From positions 1 through 64,000 of the forward strand of contig JADKJT010000019.1 in the NCBI GenBank assembly GCA_016720905.1: DNA of 64,000 nucleotides. The letters run 5' to 3'. Position 1 is the stretch's first letter. Every line of letters starts with the position of its first letter. This document shows positions 27,396 through 35,048 of this stretch, one piece after another. The notes beneath the pieces are model-generated. The model was not told the DNA's origin, did no database searches, and saw only the letters and a program-made list of their open reading frames with translations. A program made the position numbers and the translations under genes. Source of the DNA: Gemmatimonadaceae bacterium. Lineage in GTDB: Bacteria > Gemmatimonadota > Gemmatimonadetes > Gemmatimonadales > Gemmatimonadaceae.

Positions 27396-27497
27396 ACAAC
27401 TGATTGAACCGCAAAGTGCGCGAAGGTCGCCAAGGAACACGACGCATGTTGCGTTGTCCTTGGCGACCTTCGCGCACTTTGCGGTTCAATCAGTTGT
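27396..27497. repeat. 41-bp perfect inverted repeat built of nonamers (giant hairpin/terminator)
   Basis: Left arm 27396-27436 and right arm 27457-27497 are exact reverse complements over 41 bp. The inner 20 bp can pair further with a bulge around an ATGTT loop. Within each arm three imperfect 9-mers follow each other: CGCAAAGTG, CGCGAAGGT, CGCCAAGGA (consensus CGCNAAGNN). It sits exactly between convergent stop codons (27389 and 27499), so it probably terminates both genes, but it is far longer than needed for that and resembles a dispersed palindromic repeat. Confidence 0.95.
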
Positions 27498-27498
27498 A

Positions 27499-28206
27499 CT
27501 ACGACGCAGCCACGAACGCGCATCCGTTATGCTGCGCCAACGTCACTCCGAAAATTCCATTCGGTTGCAAAATCACGCCTGGCACGATCATCGACAGCGC
27601 CTTGGCCCGGGCTTCCGGGTTCTTGAGCTTGTCCTTCTTGGCTACCATCGCCACCATGCCGGCGAATGCCAGATTGCAGCCGAGTACAATCGCGCCGCGT
27701 TCCATTTGCTTCGGCAACGTGTAGCCGACGAAGCTGGCCGGTAGCTTGTCGTCTTCGGCGGTCATGAGCACCGGATTGCGTCGTGTCTTCTTGTCGGTCA
27801 TGGGATGACGGACCTTGCTCTCCTTGGCCACGTCATACGCGTCCCAGAACTCATGATTCATGATGAGGGGGATGGCTTCGTGACGAATGACAATGACCGA
27901 GCTCATGTCCGCGGGCTCCGCCTTAAGCACGTCGCGATAGTGGTTCTTCCACATACCGGCGCGCCACACGCCGCTGCCGCCGTTGATGGCCGGTACGTCA
28001 AACACCGTCTTGTACTTGCCGGTGAGTTTCTGCGTCCAGGCCACATCGAAGGTGGGCGCGGCGGGCTGCTGGTCGATGGCGGCGAACTCGTTGAACGGGA
28101 CCGACACCGCGTCGGGTTCGGCGGCGCCGAGTGACGCGGGCAGCGCGCCGAAGGCGACACTCCCGATGGTGAGGCGCTGCAGGAACTCGCGACGGTCAGA
28201 TGACAT
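27499..28206 (-). CDS. Tat-exported protein of unknown function
   Basis: This 235-residue protein starts with a twin-arginine signal (DRREFLQRLTIGSVAFGALP), cut near LGAAEP. The mature part contains TFDVAWTQKLTGKYKTVFD, VIVIRHEAIPLIMNHEFWD and a C-terminal GVILQPNGIFGVTLAQHNGC; the last carries a cysteine near the end. I recognise no catalytic family with certainty; a DsrE-like sulfur-relay fold is possible but weak. Its stop codon lies 2 bp past the 41-bp inverted repeat. Confidence 0.8.
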   Translation of the reverse strand: MSSDRREFLQRLTIGSVAFGALPASLGAAEPDAVSVPFNEFAAIDQQPAAPTFDVAWTQKLTGKYKTVFDVPAINGGSGVWRAGMWKNHYRDVLKAEPADMSSVIVIRHEAIPLIMNHEFWDAYDVAKESKVRHPMTDKKTRRNPVLMTAEDDKLPASFVGYTLPKQMERGAIVLGCNLAFAGMVAMVAKKDKLKNPEARAKALSMIVPGVILQPNGIFGVTLAQHNGCAFVAAS

Positions 28207-28284
28207 GAAGGCTCCGAGGGTAAGCTGAGGGATCGCGAGAATCTACCCCGACCGGCGCGTGACGCCACCTTGCTATCTTTCGCC

Positions 28285-28581
28285 ATGTTTGACGCCCTGC
28301 AACTCGACCCTGCCGACTCCGTTTCCCGATATCAGGGCGGTGGCATCCCCAAGGGCGCGGTCATGTTGGTTGTTCTCGCGCTGCTGTACCTGTTGCCGAC
28401 CATGTTGGCCTGGAAGCGACAGAGCAGTCGCCGGTGGAAGATCACGGCCACCAACCTGCTGCTGGGATGGACTGGCATTGGCTGGATCGTGGCGATGGTG
28501 CTGACGTACGCCTACGAACCGCCGCCCGAGGGGAGCGAGCCCGACCGTCCGCATGTTCCGGGGACGTCGCGAATCGAGTAG
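28285..28581 (+). CDS. Superinfection-immunity-like small membrane protein
   Basis: This 98-residue protein has two transmembrane helices (GAVMLVVLALLYLLPTMLAW and LLGWTGIGWIVAMVLTYAY). The line ITATNLLLGWTGIGWIVAMV matches the signature of the superinfection immunity family (related to phage T4 Imm), although most chromosomal members have no demonstrated antiphage role. The start ATG 28285 is followed by MFDALQL; an upstream in-frame start at 28270 is less likely. It lies 9 bp before the barrel gene and is probably cotranscribed with it. No prophage genes are nearby. Confidence 0.8.
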   Translation: MFDALQLDPADSVSRYQGGGIPKGAVMLVVLALLYLLPTMLAWKRQSSRRWKITATNLLLGWTGIGWIVAMVLTYAYEPPPEGSEPDRPHVPGTSRIE

Positions 28582-28590
28582 GCTACAGGC

Positions 28591-30297
28591 ATGCGTTTTT
28601 CCTTCACGCTGATCGCACTTGGAGTGGCCTCCACGGCCGTCGCGCAGGACGCGCCGGTGTTGTCGGAGCGGATCATTCCGTGCGACGGCCAGATCATCTC
28701 GGCGGTCGACATCCAGCGATCGGCGCGCACGGTCATGGACAAGCAGCGAGCGCCGGGATGGGCCCGAACGGTGCTGCAGCCATTGCTGCTGGGCGCTCCC
28801 ACGCGAGCCGCGGCGATTGCACCGTTTGTGCAATTGCATGGCGGCGGGAAATGCACTGAACATCGTCGGTACGAGACCGAACGATTGCTGCGTCAGTTGC
28901 CGTATCTGGCCGATGCGACCGTGCGTGTCTTTGATGAAGCCGATGGACGGGTCCGCATCCAGGTCGAAACCATCGATGACATTCGTCCGATTATCGGGAT
29001 GGGGTTGCGCGAATCGAAGCCGAACGACGTGGAGTTGGGCAATTCCAACATCGGTGGTTCGGGGCAACTTGGCGCCGTGCGCTGGCGCGACGGTCGCGGG
29101 TTCCGCGACGGGTTTGGCGCGCGCTATGCGAACTACCATGTGTTGGGCGGGCCGAATCTCGCGCAGGTGAATGTCGCCCAGACACCGCTGGGCTCCTTCG
29201 CGCTGGTTTCGCTGGGTCGTTCGTTCTTGACCGATCTGCAACACGTGGCGGGATACGCGGGATACGTGAAGGACGATGGGTACACGTCGTTCACTCGCCC
29301 GGATGGCGACGCCCTGTCGATTCAGACCGCGCGCGAACGGGCCGACGCCGGTGTTGCCCTGCGCCTCAACGCCATCGGGCGCGTGACCTATCTGGTGGGT
29401 GCGCTGGCCAGCACGGAGCGTCGGAGCGCCGGCGACGATGTGGTTCGCATCACCGACCATGGATTCGTCGATACGACCGAGGCGGCGTTGACTGGGCGGT
29501 ATCGTGGACAGCAGAGCACCCGCGCGGGCATGGTACTGGGGCTTCGTGCGCTGTCGTTCGTCAAAGTGCGCGCCTTTGACGGGTTGGAAGGCGTGCAGGA
29601 TGTGGGGCGCGGCATGCAGCTGGCCACGACCATCGGCAAGGGCATCAGCGGTGATGATCGACGCAATTTTGCGACGGCCGATTTCTACACGGCCGTGGGC
29701 GGTGCGCAATCCTTCGTGGGCCTGCGGGTTCAGGCCGAAGCGCGGCAGAACACCAGTGGGTGGGGTGATGGCGTGGCGAGCGGGCGCCTGGCGTGGTACC
29801 ACCATGTCAGCGCGCGTCAGACGCGGGTGATCGCCCTTGAGTACGCCGGCTCCTCATCCGACAGCGTGCCCTATCAACTCACGATGGCCGATGCGCAGAG
29901 CGGGCTGCGCGGCTACGTGGGGTCGCGGCTGAGCGGAGGACGCCGATTGATTGCCCGTGGCGAGCAGCGCATCAACATGCCCGGCATCTCGCGCTATCTG
30001 GGGTGGGGGCTGGCCGGATTTGCCGAAGCGGGTCAGATGTGGGCCGCGAAGGTCCCGTTTGGCGAGGATGGATTTCGCAGCAGTGTCGGGCTGAGTCTGT
30101 TGGCCGCCGTCCCTCGGGCGTCACGCTCCGTGGCGCGGGTGGATGTGGCGTACCCGCTGGTGGCTGACAAACAGGCCAAGGGCGTTGATATCCGTGTCAC
30201 CTATCGGATCACGGGACGGGCGTTCTGGCGCGAACCGACGCAGATTGCCCGGGCGCGACGTGGCAATCCGACGACGGATATCTTCACGTGGCCGTAG
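28591..30297 (+). CDS. BamA/TamA-like outer-membrane protein
   Basis: This 568-residue protein has a signal peptide (cut after TAVAQ), a POTRA-like segment (about residues 75-135, with RRYETERLLRQLPYLADATVRV and RIQVETIDDIRP) and a C-terminal beta-barrel with regular aromatic or amphipathic strands. It has RGYVGSRLSGGRRLIARGEQRI, which corresponds to the RGY...RxxGxxEYR element of Omp85 barrels. It is much shorter than BamA (one POTRA rather than five), so it may be a specialised exporter or surface-antigen-type barrel rather than the core assembly factor. The terminal residue is not the usual aromatic one. Confidence 0.75.
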   Translation: MRFSFTLIALGVASTAVAQDAPVLSERIIPCDGQIISAVDIQRSARTVMDKQRAPGWARTVLQPLLLGAPTRAAAIAPFVQLHGGGKCTEHRRYETERLLRQLPYLADATVRVFDEADGRVRIQVETIDDIRPIIGMGLRESKPNDVELGNSNIGGSGQLGAVRWRDGRGFRDGFGARYANYHVLGGPNLAQVNVAQTPLGSFALVSLGRSFLTDLQHVAGYAGYVKDDGYTSFTRPDGDALSIQTARERADAGVALRLNAIGRVTYLVGALASTERRSAGDDVVRITDHGFVDTTEAALTGRYRGQQSTRAGMVLGLRALSFVKVRAFDGLEGVQDVGRGMQLATTIGKGISGDDRRNFATADFYTAVGGAQSFVGLRVQAEARQNTSGWGDGVASGRLAWYHHVSARQTRVIALEYAGSSSDSVPYQLTMADAQSGLRGYVGSRLSGGRRLIARGEQRINMPGISRYLGWGLAGFAEAGQMWAAKVPFGEDGFRSSVGLSLLAAVPRASRSVARVDVAYPLVADKQAKGVDIRVTYRITGRAFWREPTQIARARRGNPTTDIFTWP

Positions 30298-30347
30298 TGC
30301 AACCTCATCATCACGAACAATCGCAGCCTTCACGTCCAGCCATCATC

Positions 30348-31037
30348 ATGCGCCAATCCACTGCCGCAATTTCATTTTTCGCACTGCTGTCCCTCACCGC
30401 GTGCATGACCACCGCGAAGTCGGGGTCGGCGCAGGCCAAACGGGGTGAGTGGCGCACGATGTTTGACGGGAAGACCGCCAGTGCCTGGCGCGGTTACAAG
30501 ATGGATACCATGCCCTCCGGCTGGACCGTCGTTGACGGCACACTCGGCAAAGCCAAGAGCACGGTGGATATCATCTCCCGAGACGAGTTCTCCGATTTCG
30601 AGTTCGAGATGGACTGGAAGTTGGAGAAGGGCGGGAATTCGGGGCTCTTCTATCGGGGCAGCGAAGAGTTTGATCGCGTGTACTGGAGCGCGCCCGAGTA
30701 TCAACTGCTGGATGACGCCAATGCGCCCGACGGACGAAACCGTCTGACCTCGGCGGGAGCGGCGTACGGCCTGTATGCCCTGCCGACCGGCATCGTCAAG
30801 GCTGCCGGTGAGTGGAACAGCACGCGCATTGTGGTGAAAGGTGCGCATGTTGAACATTGGCTGAATGGCACGAAACTGGAGTACGAACTGTGGAGCCCCG
30901 ACTGGGAAGCCAAGGTGCAGGGGAGCAAGTTCAAGGCGTGGGCCAAGTATGGGCGCGGTCACAAGGGTCATATCGCCATTCAGGGTGACCACAACGGTGC
31001 GTTGACGTTGCGGAACATGCGGGTGCGCGAGTGGTGA
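30348..31037 (+). CDS. Lipoprotein of the DUF1080 / 3-keto-disaccharide hydrolase family
   Basis: This 229-residue protein has a lipobox LSLTAC at the N-terminus and one concanavalin-like domain. The family blocks are MFDGKTASAWRGYK, WTVVDGTLGKA, DFEFEMDWKLEKGGNSGLFYRG and the end KGHIAIQGDHNGALTLRNMRVREW. Members cleave 3-keto-glycosides or bind glycans. ATG 30348 places the lipoprotein signal at the start. The stop overlaps the GTG of the following SBP56-like gene, suggesting one operon. Confidence 0.9.
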   Translation: MRQSTAAISFFALLSLTACMTTAKSGSAQAKRGEWRTMFDGKTASAWRGYKMDTMPSGWTVVDGTLGKAKSTVDIISRDEFSDFEFEMDWKLEKGGNSGLFYRGSEEFDRVYWSAPEYQLLDDANAPDGRNRLTSAGAAYGLYALPTGIVKAAGEWNSTRIVVKGAHVEHWLNGTKLEYELWSPDWEAKVQGSKFKAWAKYGRGHKGHIAIQGDHNGALTLRNMRVREW

Positions 31038-32290
31038 GTCGGTTGCGTTCCGCGTTGGCCGTCCTTCTTGTCTGTTCGCTCGCGTGCAACCGGTCCGCGC
31101 AGGGCCCGACTCCGTCCCGGTTTCTGTATGTGTGGGCGGGAGACTGGGACATGAAGGACCCGGACTTCCTGGCCGTCATCGACGTGAGTGCCGGAAGTCC
31201 CACCTATGGTCAGGTGCTGACCACAACACCGGTCGGTGCGAACGGGACCATGCCGCATCATTTGGAATACGTGCTCCCGGACTCCACGCAGCTCCTCTTT
31301 GCCAACGGGCATATGAGCGAGCAGATCTTCCTGTTCAACACGGCAGACGCCGAGCGTCCGCGGCTGGTGCGCACGCTACCGACAGTCGCACCGTTTCGGT
31401 ATCCACACGACATGGTGCGTCTGGCGAACGGTCACGTGATGGTGGGGTTCCTGCGAAGCGAGGGGGCCAGCCCGGTGGTCGGCGACACGATGCGGCCCGC
31501 AGGTCATGGCGGCATCGCTGAGGTGGACTCGGCAGGCGCTGTGCTGCGATCGGCGAGCGCGGCCGATTCGAGTGTCCACGTGCCAATCCGGCCGTATTCC
31601 TTCGCGTTCCTGCCGGCCATTGATCGCCTGCTGGTGACCAGTGCACCGATGATGGAGGACACGAGCGCCGACGTGATCCAGATGTGGCGATACTCCGATT
31701 TCAAGTTGCTCGGCACCACGCAAGTGCCACCAGCGACACTGGCGGACGGAACGCCCATGCCGAATGGGCATCATCTCCCCTTCGAGCCACGACTGATGCC
31801 CGATGGCTCCATTCTCTTCAATGCATTCGGCTGCGGCCTCTATCGCGTGACTTCGCTGGAGCTGGCGCATCCGGTGGTTTCCAACGTGTTCACGTTCGCC
31901 GTTCCGCCGGAGAAGGTCGGCTCATGCGGAATTCCAATTGTGGTGGGCCGTTACTGGTTGATGGCGGTCGGCGCCATTCATGCTGTGGTCGCCCTCGATA
32001 TCCGCGACCCGGCACATCCGGTGGAAGTGTCGCGACTTACGGCCGACACGGTGTTCCGCCCGCACTGGCTTGCTAAAGACCCACGTTCGGACCGATTCCT
32101 CGTTGGCGCCGAGAATGGCGGCGAAAATCGCATGCTGATTGCGCATGTGGACTCCGTTTCCGGACGCCTCTGGTGGGACGAGACCCTCAAGGGGACCGAT
32201 GGGCAGCGAGGCATCACATTCAATCGACCCCAGTGGCCGCATGGGGCCACGGGCGCGGCCTTTGGACATGCGGCGTTGTTCCGGCCATGA
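31034..32290 (+). CDS. SBP56-like beta-propeller lipoprotein
   Basis: This 418-residue protein starts with a lipoprotein signal (LAVLLVCSLACNRS). The mature protein is a beta-propeller resembling selenium-binding protein 56, bacterial members of which include methanethiol oxidase. Matching blocks are DFLAVIDVSAGSPTYGQVL, MPHHLEY, RYPHDMVRLANGHVMVGF and VALDIRDPAHPVEVSRL. It is shorter than typical SBP56 (about 460) and has no selenium-type cysteine I can point to, so enzymatic function is open. GTG 31034 overlaps the previous stop; GTG 31031 is equally possible. Confidence 0.75.
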   Translation: MSRLRSALAVLLVCSLACNRSAQGPTPSRFLYVWAGDWDMKDPDFLAVIDVSAGSPTYGQVLTTTPVGANGTMPHHLEYVLPDSTQLLFANGHMSEQIFLFNTADAERPRLVRTLPTVAPFRYPHDMVRLANGHVMVGFLRSEGASPVVGDTMRPAGHGGIAEVDSAGAVLRSASAADSSVHVPIRPYSFAFLPAIDRLLVTSAPMMEDTSADVIQMWRYSDFKLLGTTQVPPATLADGTPMPNGHHLPFEPRLMPDGSILFNAFGCGLYRVTSLELAHPVVSNVFTFAVPPEKVGSCGIPIVVGRYWLMAVGAIHAVVALDIRDPAHPVEVSRLTADTVFRPHWLAKDPRSDRFLVGAENGGENRMLIAHVDSVSGRLWWDETLKGTDGQRGITFNRPQWPHGATGAAFGHAALFRP

Positions 32291-32374
32291 CGCGCGGAAT
32301 TGTTGACGCGACAGTTGGTCGGTCCAGCATTCAGCCCCTTTCCTGCCGCGCATAACGTGAAAGCCCCCACCAGC

Positions 32375-33373
32375 ATGCCATCACGGCCCGATTTACCGCT
32401 CGTAGACCCGCAGCTGGTGGCGGCCATTGCGAGCGCAGATGCAGCTATCAGGCCCAGTGTGCTGGAGACGCCGGTTGTCGAGTGGCCGCAGTACAGTGAG
32501 CACACCGGCGGACCGGTTTGGGTCAAAGCAGAACACCTTCAGCGCACGGGTTCATTCAAACTGCGCGGTGCCACGAACGCCGTGATGCGCGCCATCCCGC
32601 GCGGGCTCACCATCGCCACTGCCAGCTCGGGCAATCATGGGATTGCCGTGTCGCATGCATTGCGAGCGGCAGGCAAACCGGGTGTGGTCTTTCTCCCCGA
32701 AACCGTCTCGCCGTCGAAACTCGAGGCGGTACGACGCTCCGGTGTCCGGGTCGAACTCTTCGGACGTGACAGTCACGATACGGAAGTAGAGGCGCAGCGC
32801 GTATCGGCAATTGAAGGATGGCACTACCTCTCACCATACAACGATCCCGACGTGATTGCAGGGCAGGGCACGATTGGCCTTGAGCTGCTCCGTCAGCTGT
32901 CACAGATCGACGTGGTGTATGTCAGCGTGGGCGGCGGTGGCTTGATCAGCGGGGTTGCCGCGGCGCTCAAGGCGCGGAACCCTGACATCCACATAGTGGG
33001 GTGCTCGCCCGCGAATTCCTGCGTGATGCATGAATCAGTACGGGCCGGGAGAATGCTGGAGCTCGAATCCCTGCCGACCTTCTCCGACGGCACCGCCGGC
33101 GGTGTGGACGCTGACGCGATCACGTTCGACTACTGTCGCACGCTCGTCGACGAGTGGCTGCTGGTGAGCGAGCAGGAAATTGCGCGGTCCATGCGGGACC
33201 ATATCGATCACCTTCACCAACTGGTGGAAGGGTCTGCCGGCGTGGCGTTTGCGGCACTGCTGCAGCACGCGAAGTCGGATGCGCGTTTTCGCGGGGCCAC
33301 GCGCGTGGCGATTTCCTGCGGACAGAACATCGGGGCGCCGCGGCTGCTCGAAGTGCTGGCTGCGTCTGGGTAG
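32375..33373 (+). CDS. PLP-dependent threonine/serine dehydratase-like enzyme
   Basis: This 332-residue fold type II PLP enzyme has the Schiff-base lysine in RTGSFKLRGATNAV, the cofactor loop SSGNHGIAVSHALR, and the phosphate-binding GGGGLISGVAAALK. It follows the catabolic threonine dehydratase/serine racemase pattern and lacks the C-terminal ACT regulatory domain of IlvA, so it is not the feedback-regulated biosynthetic form. The product from threonine would be 2-oxobutyrate. ATG 32375 is the first good start before the conserved PLVDPQLVAAIASA; GTG 32357 is possible. Confidence 0.9.
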   Translation: MPSRPDLPLVDPQLVAAIASADAAIRPSVLETPVVEWPQYSEHTGGPVWVKAEHLQRTGSFKLRGATNAVMRAIPRGLTIATASSGNHGIAVSHALRAAGKPGVVFLPETVSPSKLEAVRRSGVRVELFGRDSHDTEVEAQRVSAIEGWHYLSPYNDPDVIAGQGTIGLELLRQLSQIDVVYVSVGGGGLISGVAAALKARNPDIHIVGCSPANSCVMHESVRAGRMLELESLPTFSDGTAGGVDADAITFDYCRTLVDEWLLVSEQEIARSMRDHIDHLHQLVEGSAGVAFAALLQHAKSDARFRGATRVAISCGQNIGAPRLLEVLAASG

Positions 33374-33500
33374 CTGAATGCCTGCGCCACGCGCATGGAT
33401 TGACTTGTCACACACTGGATACACAACGGTGATAGGACGCTGACTGGAGGCCAACACGTTCCGCGGGCACCCTGGAACTCCCCCTTCACCGGAACCGAAT

Positions 33501-34634
33501 ATGCAGCGCACTATTGCGGGCCTTTGGCTTGCTGTTGGACTCGGCGTCCTGAGCACTGGCTGCTCTAATGATATCCCGAAGCTGACCGAGGTGTCCGCTT
33601 CGACCGATCGTCAGCAGCGCAACGAGGGCGCAGATGAACGCGACGACGATCGCGACGAAGACAGCCGCCCCACCACCTATGCCGTGATCGGTGATGTGCC
33701 GTACGAGCCACGGACGCCCGCTTCTGCCCTGTCGCTGATGCCGACGTTGATTGGTGCGATCAACAGCGATCCCCAGGTCACGCGCGCCATTCATATCGGC
33801 GACATCAAATCGGGGAGCACCAAATGCACCGACGCGTGGTTCCAGTCCATCGCCACCAGCTTCTCCACGTTCGCTGATCCACTCGTCTACACGCCTGGCG
33901 ATAACGAGTGGACCGACTGTCATCGCGCCAACAATGGCGGCTACAACCCGCTCAATCGGCTCGCGAAGATCCGGGAGCTCTTCTTCGCGAATCCCGGTCG
34001 CACGCTGGGTGGGCAGCAGCAGCGGGTGGATGTGCAGCGCAACTTTCCGGAGAATGTCTCGTGGACGGCGTCACGGGTGATCTTCTCGACGCTGCACGTG
34101 ATCGGCTCGAACAACGGGCGCGCGGCGTGGTTCGGTGATCGGAAGGACACGATCAGCCTGAGTCCATTGGTCACCGTGCTCAAGCCGGAAACGGCGGCCG
34201 AGGGGGCGTCGCGCGAGGCCGAGTACGCGGCGCGCAATGCCGCCAACATCCGATGGCTTGAACGGACCTTTGAAGAGGCTCGCGAAGAACACGCGAAGGG
34301 CGTCGTGCTGTTCCTGCAGGCCGACATGTGGCATCCCGAAGATCGCGCCGCCGGTGCCGTGTTTACGGCCCATCAGGCGTTTCTCGAGCGCGTTGCCGCG
34401 CTGGCGAAAAGCTTCAAGCGCCCCGTGTTGATCGTGTGCGGCGACAGTCACGACCTCCGCGTGGATGTGGGTGTGCCCTGGTTCAGCCTGTACGGAATCA
34501 CGCCGGCGGCCAACATCACGCAACTCACCGTGGACCGCAGCATCGAGGCGGACATCGACTGGCTCAAGCTCCACATTGATCCCAACACACCCGGCGTGTT
34601 CACCTGGGAACAGGTGATTGTGCCGGTGCCCTGA
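33501..34634 (+). CDS. Secreted calcineurin-like phosphoesterase lipoprotein
   Basis: This 377-residue protein has a lipoprotein signal (LGVLSTGCSND), an acidic linker (EGADERDDDRDEDS) and a metallophosphoesterase-like domain. Metal-binding signatures are degenerate but in order: YAVIGDVPY, HIGDIKSGSTKC, PGDNEWTDC, and the late GDSHD. Such proteins hydrolyse phosphomono- or diesters outside the cytoplasm. Two cysteines (in STKC and TDC) may form a disulfide. It ends just before a strong terminator. Confidence 0.82.
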   Translation: MQRTIAGLWLAVGLGVLSTGCSNDIPKLTEVSASTDRQQRNEGADERDDDRDEDSRPTTYAVIGDVPYEPRTPASALSLMPTLIGAINSDPQVTRAIHIGDIKSGSTKCTDAWFQSIATSFSTFADPLVYTPGDNEWTDCHRANNGGYNPLNRLAKIRELFFANPGRTLGGQQQRVDVQRNFPENVSWTASRVIFSTLHVIGSNNGRAAWFGDRKDTISLSPLVTVLKPETAAEGASREAEYAARNAANIRWLERTFEEAREEHAKGVVLFLQADMWHPEDRAAGAVFTAHQAFLERVAALAKSFKRPVLIVCGDSHDLRVDVGVPWFSLYGITPAANITQLTVDRSIEADIDWLKLHIDPNTPGVFTWEQVIVPVP

Positions 34635-34664
34635 CGGCGCGCCATTTCGATAGGGTGAATTGAG

Positions 34665-34694
34665 CAACGGGGCCCCGCACATGGGGCCCCGTTG
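34665..34694 (+). terminator. Rho-independent-type hairpin after the phosphoesterase gene
   Basis: CAACGGGGCCCC (34665-34676) pairs perfectly with GGGGCCCCGTTG (34683-34694) around the loop GCACAT. It lies 30 bp past the stop at 34634. There is no T tract, but the 12-bp GC stem is the strongest local structure. Confidence 0.75.
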
Positions 34695-34734
34695 AGGCGA
34701 TGCGCGATGACGCCACCGCGCGGCAATCCTGCGC

Positions 34735-34872
34735 TCAATAGCGCAGAAAGAGCTGCTGGATCTCGCGCGGATCCTTGGTGCCGTGGGTGACGATGACGCC
34801 CGCCAGATCCTTGCGCTCGCGCAACACGGCGGCCGCCACTTTGGGATCCCGCAACCGCAACGCCAGCGGCCG
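34735..34872 (-). pseudogene. Chimeric L-asparaginase remnant
   Basis: On the minus strand 45 codons read VLRERKDLAGVIVTHGT joined in frame to KDPREIQQLFLRY and a stop. The first part is a 53-bp exact copy of 38325-38377 (inside the asparaginase gene). The second is a 47-bp copy, one mismatch, of 37545-37591 (its 3' end). The two copied segments share GGTGC at the junction, so about 730 bp are missing between them. The upstream LALRLRDPKVAAA part does not match the intact gene. No start codon is apparent. The rest of 34873-34930 holds nothing I recognise. Confidence 0.85.
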
Positions 34873-35048
34873 CTGCGAGGTCGTGCACCCGCAGCCTACG
34901 CGGACCGTTCTTCACGCGCGCAGCTCACGCGATGAAAGAAGGACGAACAAAGGCAGAGCGTATGGTCTGTACGTGTGCGCCTCGCACCTTGCGGTGCCCC
35001 GTGGGACTCCGCAGACTGGAGGGATCGTCACCGGCCACGCGAGGAGTC

